DNA of 13,166 nucleotides from assembly GCA_041742255.1 (NCBI GenBank), contig JBGSIZ010000091.1:1-13166 (forward strand), read 5' to 3'. This DNA is from JBGSIZ01 sp041742255. Its GTDB lineage: Bacteria > Pseudomonadota > Alphaproteobacteria > Rhodobacterales > Rhodobacteraceae. Each line of letters starts with the position of its first letter. The stretch's first letter is position 1. Positions 8,271-13,099 of this stretch are shown here, piece by piece. The translations under genes were made by a program, and so were the position numbers. The notes beneath the pieces are model-generated. The model did no database searches. It was not told where the DNA came from and saw only the letters and a program-made list of their open reading frames with translations.

Positions 8271-8900
8271 ATGACCCGCATCCTTCCCGGCATTCTGGCC
8301 ATGACGATTGTCGTCGTGGCGTCCAATATCCTCGTGCAGTTTCTGATCCTTGACGGATTGTTAACATGGGGGGCGTTCACCTATCCGATCGCGTTTCTGG
8401 TGACCGACATCATGAACCGGGTTTACGGCGCGGCAACAGCGCGGCGCGTTGTATTCGTTGGCTTTTTGACCGGGATCGTCTGTTCCGTGATCGGGTCGCA
8501 GATCATGCTGGAATTCGGACCAGCGGTGGCCATCCGGGTGGCGGTTGGGTCGGCAGTGGCGTTCTTGTGCGCGCAACTTCTGGACGTGGCCGTGTTCAAC
8601 CGCTTGCGGGCGGGATCGTGGTGGAAAGCCCCGTTGATCAGCACGCTGGTGTCATCCACTGTGGATACTATCCTGTTCTTTTCATTGGCGTTTTCGGCGA
8701 GCATTGCGGTTTTCGGGGCCGCGGCGGATGCCCAGATTTCGTGGGCATGGGACAGCGTGCCGTTTCTGACGATGGGTCCGGTGGCACCTTTGTGGGTGTC
8801 GCTGGCGGTGGCGGATTGGGCGGTCAAGATCGGCATCGCGCTGATCGCGCTGGTGCCATTCCGCCTGTTTGTTGGGCGAATGCTACACCGCGCGGCCTGA
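8271..8900 (+). CDS. Queuosine precursor transporter, VUT/YhhQ family
   Basis: A 209-residue protein with about six hydrophobic segments and the COG1738 signature TYPIAFLVTDIMNRVYG near residues 35-51. The Asp in 'VTD' and the Asn-Arg-Val-Tyr-Gly stretch are typical of YhhQ. The C-terminal helix pair carries SLAVADWAVKIGIA. E. coli YhhQ imports preQ0 and preQ1 for queuosine synthesis in tRNA. Other members of this large family take related precursors, so the exact substrate here is an inference. The open frame extends upstream to a TTG at 8250, but ATG 8271 is the better start: it is preceded by a GGA about ten bases upstream and homology begins there. It follows mepA by 89 bases on the same strand. 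No other queuosine gene is in the window. Confidence 0.85.
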   Translation: MTRILPGILAMTIVVVASNILVQFLILDGLLTWGAFTYPIAFLVTDIMNRVYGAATARRVVFVGFLTGIVCSVIGSQIMLEFGPAVAIRVAVGSAVAFLCAQLLDVAVFNRLRAGSWWKAPLISTLVSSTVDTILFFSLAFSASIAVFGAAADAQISWAWDSVPFLTMGPVAPLWVSLAVADWAVKIGIALIALVPFRLFVGRMLHRAA

Positions 8901-8924
8901 CGACTGCCCCTAGTAGAAATTAGG

Positions 8925-8954
8925 TTGACATATACCAGATGTGTGCAAATCTGG
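8925..8954 (+). promoter_or_regulatory. TTGACA box followed by a 20-bp dyad (promoter/operator candidate, or 5' hairpin of the transcript)
   Basis: A consensus -35 hexamer, TTGACA, occupies 8925-8930. At 8935-8954 lies CCAGATGTGTGCAAATCTGG, an imperfect palindrome with 8 of 10 mirrored positions complementary. If TTGACA is a true -35, the dyad fills the spacer like an operator, and the -10 at 17 bases spacing would be AATCTG (8948-8953), which is weak. Transcription would then begin near 8960. Alternatively the dyad is an RNA hairpin (six-base stem, eight-base loop) in a transcript that starts further upstream. The sequence cannot decide between these. Confidence 0.35.
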
Positions 8955-8974
8955 TCGTAGTCGTAACCCATTGA
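8939..8974 (+). CDS. Possible 11-codon leader peptide MCANLVVVVTH
   Basis: ATG at 8939 opens an 11-codon frame ending in TGA at 8972-8974. It is Val-rich (four consecutive Val codons, GTC GTA GTC GTA). The stop overlaps the first bases of the very strong Shine-Dalgarno of the next tiny frame, so a ribosome terminating here would cover that site. Its own ribosome binding site is poor, and if the TTGACA at 8925 is the -35 the ORF would not be wholly transcribed. Length alone gives no evidence of coding. It is reported for its position. Confidence 0.22.
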   Translation: MCANLVVVVTH

Positions 8975-8988
8975 AAGGAGGTGATCCA

Positions 8989-9045
8989 GTGCATCATAAG
9001 GTATTGGAGAAGAGTGTCGGGACAGCTTGGGGGGCACGCAACTAG
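8989..9045 (+). CDS. Possible 18-codon small protein MHHKVLEKSVGTAWGARN
   Basis: GTG at 8989 starts an 18-codon frame ending in TAG at 9043-9045. The support is the ribosome binding site: GAAAGGAGGTGATCCAG (8973-8989), with GGAGG seven bases before the start, the strongest in the window. The product has no recognisable domain. Against it, the same bases fold into stable RNA helices and the stop codon lies inside a hairpin, so the purine-rich motif may be an RNA-RNA pairing site instead. Ribosome profiling would decide. Confidence 0.3.
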   Translation: MHHKVLEKSVGTAWGARN

Positions 9046-9123
9046 GGCAGCCCTTGGTTGACGAAGATCCCAGGTGGGCCACCGGATTGGGCAACCTAAC
9101 CGACGCCACCTCCTGAACTTAGG

Positions 9124-9156
9124 AAGGGCCGTTCCATCGTCGGAACGGCCCTTTTT
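9124..9156 (+). terminator. Strong Rho-independent terminator
   Basis: AAGGGCCGTTCC (9124-9135), loop ATCGTC, then GGAACGGCCCTT (9142-9153), a perfect 12-bp stem running into TTTTT (9152-9156). There is no T-tract on the minus strand, so it acts for plus-strand transcription. It separates the structured RNA from arfB. Confidence 0.9.
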
Positions 9157-9199
9157 CATGCGGGATAACCCGTCGGTATTGCGTCGGTAACTGAACGGT

Positions 9200-9625
9200 A
9201 TGGATATGCGGATTTCAGACAGCATCGAGATTGCCGAATGGGAGCTGACAGAGCAGTTCGTGCGGGCGCAGGGGCCGGGCGGGCAGAACGTGAACAAGGT
9301 CAGCACGGCGGTCGAACTGCGGTTCGAGGCGGAGCGGTCGCCCGCGTTGACCGAAGGGGTCAAACGGCGGCTGCGGCGGCTGGCCGGGTCCCGCTGGACC
9401 AAGGACGGCGCGATTGTTTTGTTCGTGCAGGACACACGGTCACAAGCCCGCAACCGCGAGATCGCGCGGGAGAGGCTGGCCGAGATGATCCGAGAAGCGC
9501 TGGTGGTGCCCAAACGGCGGGTGGCGACAAAACCGACGTATGGGAGCGTCAAACGGCGGTTGGAGGGGAAGAAGGTGCGGGGGGAGGTTAAGGCGTTGAG
9601 GGGCAGCGTCGACCCCGACGGGTAG
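9200..9625 (+). CDS. arfB: Alternative ribosome-rescue aminoacyl-tRNA hydrolase ArfB (YaeJ)
   Basis: A 141-residue protein with the release-factor catalytic motif GGQ at residues 27-29 within RAQGPGGQNVNKVSTAVELR, and a Lys/Arg-rich C-terminal tail (VKRRLEGKKVRGEVK) of the kind that enters the mRNA channel of stalled ribosomes. It hydrolyses peptidyl-tRNA on ribosomes stuck at mRNA ends, as a backup to tmRNA. Size and domain order match the family. The start may be ATG 9200 or ATG 9206 (MRISDSIEI); neither has a good ribosome binding site, which suggests low translation. The gene begins 44 bases after the terminator at 9124-9156. Its TAG stop (9623-9625) lies inside a palindromic REP-like repeat, and its last 25 codons are repeated downstream (9687-9761), so the present C-terminus may not be the ancestral one. 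Confidence 0.93.
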   Translation: MDMRISDSIEIAEWELTEQFVRAQGPGGQNVNKVSTAVELRFEAERSPALTEGVKRRLRRLAGSRWTKDGAIVLFVQDTRSQARNREIARERLAEMIREALVVPKRRVATKPTYGSVKRRLEGKKVRGEVKALRGSVDPDG

Positions 9626-9677
9626 GGCGGGGTTCACCCCGCCGTTACGGAGGACGGCGGGGTGAACCCCGCCCTAC
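9622..9677. repeat. REP-like palindromic element 1 (GTAGGGCGGGG type)
   Basis: A perfect 24-bp inverted repeat: arm 9622-9645 begins GTAGGGCGGGGTTCACC, arm 9654-9677 ends ACCCCGCCCTAC, and the centre is TACGGAGG. Each arm is itself a hairpin (GGCGGGG, four-base loop, CCCCGCC). The GTAGGG...CCCTAC ends and twin hairpins match the general plan of REP/BIME sequences mobilised by RAYT (TnpA-REP) transposases. No such transposase is in the window. It contains the arfB stop codon. Confidence 0.85.
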
Positions 9678-9686
9678 GGATTGGAC

Positions 9687-9761
9687 GAACGGCGGCGGGA
9701 GGGGAAGAAGGTGCGGGGGGAGGTGAAGCGGGGGCGCGGGAGCATTGACGCGGAGGAGTAG
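9687..9761 (+). repeat. Second, diverged copy of the arfB 3' end (untranslated)
   Basis: Read in the matching frame this gives ERRREGKKVRGEVKRGRG followed by SIDAEE and a TAG stop. It parallels the true arfB end (KRRLEGKKVRGEVKALRG, then SVDPDG and stop) at 9551-9625 over 25 codons with no indel, at a constant offset of 136 bp. Twenty-six bases from 9563 (GAGGGGAAGAAGGTGCGG...) are identical in the two copies, and the flanking bases have diverged. It has no start of its own and follows a stop codon, so it is a remnant of a tandem duplication or of a repeat inserted into the gene end. Which copy is ancestral cannot be told. Confidence 0.85.
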
Positions 9762-9822
9762 GGTGCGTGGTTTCCACGCACCGGAGGTTGGGGGAGGGGT
9801 GCGTGCGGAGCACACACCCTAC
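9758..9822. repeat. REP-like palindromic element 2 (GTAGGGTGCGTG type)
   Basis: It starts GTAGGGTGCGTGG and ends CACACACCCTAC. Two hairpins: GGTGCGTGG-TTT-CCACGCACC (9762-9782, 9 bp perfect) and GGTGCGTG-CGGAG-CACACACC (9798-9818, 7 of 8 pairs), separated by a G-rich 15-base link. It has the same plan and termini as element 1 but a different stem sequence. Its TAG is the stop codon of the duplicated arfB tail. Confidence 0.85.
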
Positions 9823-9967
9823 GACCAGCTTCGAATTGTTGACCTATCAGTGTAAAAAGTCTAGCCAGTATGTGTGGGCTGCTGGGTTTCTGGGTTTGGA
9901 CCCCAGTCCCAGCAGCACCGCGTGCCCGACCTTTGGCCGGAAGGCATCTCCTTGTGGAAGGGAGCGC
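9823..9967. other. Gene-free spacer with one strong hairpin (9878-9916)
   Basis: GCTGCTGGG (9878-9886) pairs perfectly with CCCAGCAGC (9908-9916), and inside it CTGGG (9890-9894) pairs with CCCAG (9902-9906), six-base loop. Neither strand has a T-tract after it, so it is not a standard terminator. It lies just past the 3' end of the minus-strand gene at 9968. It may be a third repeat element or a 3' stabilising hairpin. The rest of the spacer shows nothing recognisable. Confidence 0.6.
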
Positions 9968-10522
9968 CTATTCCTCCGAAATTGTTGCCATCGCCATTAT
10001 GACATTAGCAATTTTCTTGGCTTCCGATTGCTTCAGGTCAATCGGCACGCCGTTTATTTGAATTACGCAGTCTGGTCTCAAAGCGACTGGAATATCAATT
10101 GTGTTCGCTCTTTTGATGAGCACTGAGGGGCTCTCGGAGCTTGTCTCTGATTGATAAGTTTCAGGCTTTGATTGCTTGCTCATTACTGGCCTACTTGGCT
10201 TGGTTTGTTGAGAGCCAGTCGGCTTGAAGTTCGCCGGATTTTCCTTGTAGCGGAGAAAATCCTCTAGGGACCGTGATAGCCGCGACTTGTAGACACGCAG
10301 GCTATCAGGACTGTAATTCTTTCCCTGTAAATTTGCAAAACGCCCCATAAGAGCGTCAAGGTCAAGCCCGCGCAAATCGCTTGCCTCGTCGGGACCCAAA
10401 ATGCCCAAGACCTTGCTAACCGAAGCCTTTCTCGAGGCGACGGTGTTTTTGTTCGCAAGCCCTTTATCTCCCAGATAGTCAAGAAAAGCTTGCAGCTCTG
10501 CGGGTGTGTATCCATCTGCCAT
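9968..10522 (-). CDS. Hypothetical protein with recombinase-type core-binding (SAM-like) N-terminus and no catalytic domain
   Basis: A 184-residue protein. Residues about 1-95 (GYTPAELQAFLDYLGDKGL...NTVASRKASVSKVL...YSPDSLRVYKSRLSRSLEDFLRY) are helical and resemble the SAM-like core-binding domain of phage-type tyrosine recombinases. The Arg...His-x-x-Arg...Tyr catalytic domain is absent. A polar linker rich in Ser/Lys/Gln (about 100-135) leads to a compact C-terminal segment, IPVALRPDCVIQINGVPIDL-x-x-x-EAKKIANVIMAMA, which I cannot name. I recall similar solitary alphaproteobacterial hypotheticals but could not check. The start is ATG 10522, with AGGAGG six bases upstream. The frame runs upstream to a TTG at 10540, which overlaps that ribosome binding site and is unlikely. 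Base composition is visibly more AT-rich than the flanks, suggesting acquisition. Function unknown; a DNA-binding regulator or integrase-derived factor is one guess. Confidence 0.75.
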   Translation of the reverse strand: MADGYTPAELQAFLDYLGDKGLANKNTVASRKASVSKVLGILGPDEASDLRGLDLDALMGRFANLQGKNYSPDSLRVYKSRLSRSLEDFLRYKENPANFKPTGSQQTKPSRPVMSKQSKPETYQSETSSESPSVLIKRANTIDIPVALRPDCVIQINGVPIDLKQSEAKKIANVIMAMATISEE

Positions 10523-10540
10523 TTTCGGCCTCCTGTGCAA

Positions 10541-10569
10541 AACATAGGGGGCGATATTGCAAATGTCAA
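10541..10569 (-). promoter_or_regulatory. Sigma70 promoter of the core-binding-domain gene
   Basis: On the minus strand: TTGACA (10569-10564), exactly 17 bases, then TATGTT (10546-10541). The expected transcription start lies about seven bases further, leaving a short leader that contains just AGGAGG and the ATG at 10522. This is the best promoter match in the window. The palindrome ACATTAATGT (10569-10578) abuts the -35 and could be an operator. Confidence 0.75.
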
Positions 10570-10617
10570 CATTAATGTGTGAAATTTTTCTATCAACATG
10601 AAACGTTACAATTTCCC

Positions 10618-11910
10618 CTAAACCCTCACCTCCACCGCCCTTTGCTCCCCCACCCCGAACACCCGTTTGTAGCGCTCGACCTCGTCAAGCGGCCCCATCG
10701 CCTTGTTGGGGTTGTCGGACAGCTTGACCGTGGGGCGGCCGTTGGCCGAGACCGCTTTGCAGACGAGGCTGAACGGCGCCAGTGTGTCCCCGTCCACCAG
10801 CCCCACGAAATCGTTGGTCAGCATCGTGCCCCAGCCGAACGATGCCCGCACCCGTCCCCGGAATTGCGTCGAGAGTTCCGCGATTTTGTCCACGTCCAGC
10901 CCGTCCGAGAAGATGACCAGCTTTTCCCTCGGGTCTTCTCCCCGTTCTTTCCACCACGCGATTGCCGTTTCTGCCCCTGCTGCCGGGTCCCCCGAATCCA
11001 CCCGGATCCCTGTCCAGCCTGCCAGCCAGTCCGGCGCCCCCGCCAGAAACCCCGCCGTGCCGTAGGTGTCCGGCAGGATGATCCGCAGGTTCCCATCGTG
11101 TTCCGCGTGCCAGTCCGACAGCACGTCATAGGGGGCCTGCCGCAGCGCCGCGTCGCCGTCCGCCAGCGCCGAATAGACCATCGGCAGTTCGTGGGCGTTG
11201 GTGCCGATCGCCTCCATATCCCGGTTTTTCGCGATCAGACAGTTAGACGTCCCGATGAACGCCCCCCCCAGCCCTTCTGACAGCGCCTGCACCGCCCAAT
11301 CCTGCCAAAGGAATGAATGCCGCCGCCGTGTCCCGAAATCCGCCAGCCGCAGGTCCGGGATGGTCCGAAGCCGCTCTACCTTTTCCCAGAGTTTCGTCAT
11401 CCCCCGCGCATAGAGCACCTGCAGTTCGAACCGTCCCATGTCCCGCAGCACAGCCCGCCCCCGCAGTTCCATGAGCGTGGAGAGCGCCGGGATTTCCCAC
11501 AGCATCACCTCGGGCCAGGTCCCCTCGAACGTCAATTCGTATTGCCCGTCGTGTTTTTCGAGGTGGTAGGGCGGCAGCCGCAGGTTTTCGAACCAGTCCA
11601 TGAATTCCGGCGTGAACATCGCCCGTTTGCCGTAGAACGTGTTCCCCCGCATCCATGTGCTTTCCCCCCGTGTGAGCGACAGTGACCGGATGTGGTCCAG
11701 TTGTTCCCGCAGCTCGCCCTCGTCCACGAGGTCCGCAAGCCGGATGTGTTTGGACCGGTTGATGAGGCTGAACGTCACCCGTGTGTCTGGTTTGTTCCGG
11801 AATACCGATTGGCACATCAGGAGTTTGTAGAAGTCCGTGTCGATGAGCGACCGCACGATGGGGTCGATCTTCCATTTGTGGTTCCAGACGCGGGTGGCGA
11901 TGTCGACCAT
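10618..11910 (-). CDS. pncB: Nicotinate phosphoribosyltransferase
   Basis: A 430-residue PncB. It begins MVDIATRVWNHKWKIDPIVR and soon reaches SLIDTDFYKLLMCQ, the strongly conserved N-terminal motif. Later come DFGTRRRHSFLWQ (about 191-203), GAFIGTSNCLIAK and GTNAHELPM, with His240 matching the His that is phosphorylated in the catalytic cycle, and then GIRVDSGDP and KLVIFSDGLD, which form the phosphoribosyl-binding part. It joins nicotinate and PRPP to make nicotinate mononucleotide, with ATP hydrolysis, in NAD salvage. Start 11910 is chosen because AAGGAGG lies eight bases upstream; an in-frame ATG at 11931 overlaps the upstream side of that site. It lies 58 bp after the EamA gene on the same strand, so co-transcription is likely. 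No terminator is seen after its TAG. Confidence 0.96.
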   Translation of the reverse strand: MVDIATRVWNHKWKIDPIVRSLIDTDFYKLLMCQSVFRNKPDTRVTFSLINRSKHIRLADLVDEGELREQLDHIRSLSLTRGESTWMRGNTFYGKRAMFTPEFMDWFENLRLPPYHLEKHDGQYELTFEGTWPEVMLWEIPALSTLMELRGRAVLRDMGRFELQVLYARGMTKLWEKVERLRTIPDLRLADFGTRRRHSFLWQDWAVQALSEGLGGAFIGTSNCLIAKNRDMEAIGTNAHELPMVYSALADGDAALRQAPYDVLSDWHAEHDGNLRIILPDTYGTAGFLAGAPDWLAGWTGIRVDSGDPAAGAETAIAWWKERGEDPREKLVIFSDGLDVDKIAELSTQFRGRVRASFGWGTMLTNDFVGLVDGDTLAPFSLVCKAVSANGRPTVKLSDNPNKAMGPLDEVERYKRVFGVGEQRAVEVRV

Positions 11911-11968
11911 GTGCGGGTCCTCCTTGGCCATGGTGTTAGACCAAGGGGGCCGGGGGGTGGCAAGGGGG

Positions 11969-13021
11969 TCAGTGGTGCCCGTGGTCATGCCGGTGGTGCA
12001 GGTCCGGGTAGTGAGGGTGCCGGTGCCGCAGTAGCGGGTGGTGATGGGCGTGGCTGTGTGCCCCCGTCGTGTCTGTTCCCGGCGGGTGGTCGTGTTGGTG
12101 GTGCGTGTCATGGCTGTGTCGGTGCGCGTGGGTCAGGACCGCGTGATCGTGGTCATGGTCATGCCGTTCCGTAAGGTGCAGCCAAAGCCCGATCACCATC
12201 AGGACCGCCGCGCCCCCAACCGTCCAGTCTGCCGCAGCCCCCATCACCGCCACCGCCAACCCTGCCCCCACGAACGGTGCCGTGGCGAAATATGCCCCCG
12301 CCCGCGCCGTTCCCAAGTGCCGGAGCGCCAACACAAACAGCGTCAGGCTGGCCCCGTAGCCCAGAAAACCGACCGCCCCCGCCGATAATCCCGCAGGCCA
12401 CGGCGGCAAAACGCTGCCTGTGCCCAACGCGATCCCGAGCGTCACCGTGCCCGCCCCAAGTCCTTTGACCATCGCGATCTGTTGCGGGTCCGATCCCGAC
12501 AGCGCCCGCGTCAGGTTGTTGTCGATCCCCCAGCACAGGCAGGCCCCCGCGATCAGGAGGCTGCCCGGATCGAGCCTGCCGAACCCCTGCCATGACAAAA
12601 CGAGTGCCCCGGCGAGGATGGCCCCCGCCCCGATCAAAAGCCGCCTGTCCACGTTTTCCCGGTAGACCAGCCATGCAATCCCAAGCGTCGCCAGTGTTTC
12701 GAGGTTGAGCAAAAGCGACGCTGACGCCGCGTCCGTTCGCGCCAGCCCGAACATCAGGAACAGCGGCCCCAACACCCCGCCGAACAGGACAACCAGAGCC
12801 AACCGCGGACCGTCCCGCCGTTGCAACGGGTGTTCATTGGACCGCAACCCGATCAACCGCCGCCCGACAGCCGCAAGCCCCAACCCCACCCCGGCCCCAA
12901 GATACAGGAGTGCCGCCAGCATCGCTGGGTCAATCCCGATCAACAAAACCTTGGCAATCGGCGTGCTGGCCCCGAACAGGACTGCCGCCGCAATTGCGTA
13001 GACGATGCCTCGGCCAGTCAT
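11969..13021 (-). CDS. EamA/DMT-family transporter with a His-rich C-terminal tail
   Basis: A 350-residue protein with about ten hydrophobic segments in two EamA repeats: AIAAAVLFGASTPIAKVLL at the N-terminus with LLLNLETLATLGIAWLVYRE at the end of repeat one, then AGACLCWGIDNNLTRALSG and HLGTARAGAYFATAPFVGAG in repeat two. After the last helix comes a cytosolic or periplasmic tail (about residues 282-350) with 27 His in 69 residues, ending HRHPHYPDLHHRHDHGHH. Such tails bind Zn, Ni, Co or Cu in other carriers, and DMT proteins with nearly this tail occur in many bacteria, but the substrate is not established. ATG 13021 has AAGGA seven bases upstream. A TTGACA box at 13062-13057 lies ahead, with no convincing -10. 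pncB follows closely. The call of family is firm and metal handling is inference. Confidence 0.88.
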   Translation of the reverse strand: MTGRGIVYAIAAAVLFGASTPIAKVLLIGIDPAMLAALLYLGAGVGLGLAAVGRRLIGLRSNEHPLQRRDGPRLALVVLFGGVLGPLFLMFGLARTDAASASLLLNLETLATLGIAWLVYRENVDRRLLIGAGAILAGALVLSWQGFGRLDPGSLLIAGACLCWGIDNNLTRALSGSDPQQIAMVKGLGAGTVTLGIALGTGSVLPPWPAGLSAGAVGFLGYGASLTLFVLALRHLGTARAGAYFATAPFVGAGLAVAVMGAAADWTVGGAAVLMVIGLWLHLTERHDHDHDHAVLTHAHRHSHDTHHQHDHPPGTDTTGAHSHAHHHPLLRHRHPHYPDLHHRHDHGHH

Positions 13022-13099
13022 GGTTATTTCCTTTTGGGTCGCAGTGTCACGCCCTGTGTCAAGGTTAGCCCGCGTGGCGTGTTGGGTCCATACGATTGC

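Larger units (their letters stand above)
8960..9156 (+). ncRNA. Candidate structured RNA (sRNA or leader) ending at an intrinsic terminator; family not recognised
   Basis: The plus strand folds by hand into a compact multibranch RNA. The outer stem is AGGAGGTG (8976-8983) with CACCTCCT (9107-9114). A second stem, GTGTCGG (9014-9020) with CCGACGC (9100-9106), abuts the 3' side of the first. Inside are three hairpins: 8985-8992/9001-9008 (8 bp), 9040-9047/9052-9059 (8 bp, loop CAGC), and 9067-9070 plus 9073-9076 with 9080-9087 (8 bp with a CA bulge). Several pairs are G-U. The element ends at a 12-bp terminator (9124-9153). The outer stem buries a near-perfect Shine-Dalgarno. It is not recognisable as tmRNA, 4.5S, 6S, RNase P RNA or a riboswitch I know. 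The 5' end is a guess. It could be a free sRNA, a leader of arfB, or a sORF mRNA. Confidence 0.5.

Noticed and set aside
8970..8995. Fragment of a 16S rRNA gene on the minus strand (CTGGATCACCTCCTTTC)
   Set aside because: Upstream bases do not match the conserved 16S helix-45 region, and no other rRNA sequence is nearby. A Shine-Dalgarno on the plus strand explains it more simply.
8960..9156. tmRNA, 4.5S SRP RNA, 6S RNA or RNase P RNA
   Set aside because: No CCA-ended tRNA-like domain, no GGAAGCAGC-type SRP loop, no long rod with a central bubble, and it is too short for RNase P.
8920..9552. 210-residue minus-strand open frame crossing arfB and the structured RNA
   Set aside because: Most of it is antisense to arfB (GGQ motif clear on plus) and it reads through the terminator hairpin. 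Low-complexity Ser/Arg content suggests a shadow.
11980..12180. DNA repeat array (CATG/GTGG-rich)
   Set aside because: The repetitiveness is explained by His/Asp codons of the transporter's tail, with no regular period or spacer, so it is neither CRISPR nor satellite DNA.
13034..13062. Promoter for the EamA gene (TTGACA at 13062-13057)
   Set aside because: The -35 is perfect but no acceptable -10 occurs at 16-20 bases, and no clear MerR-type dyad was found, so it was not listed as a feature.
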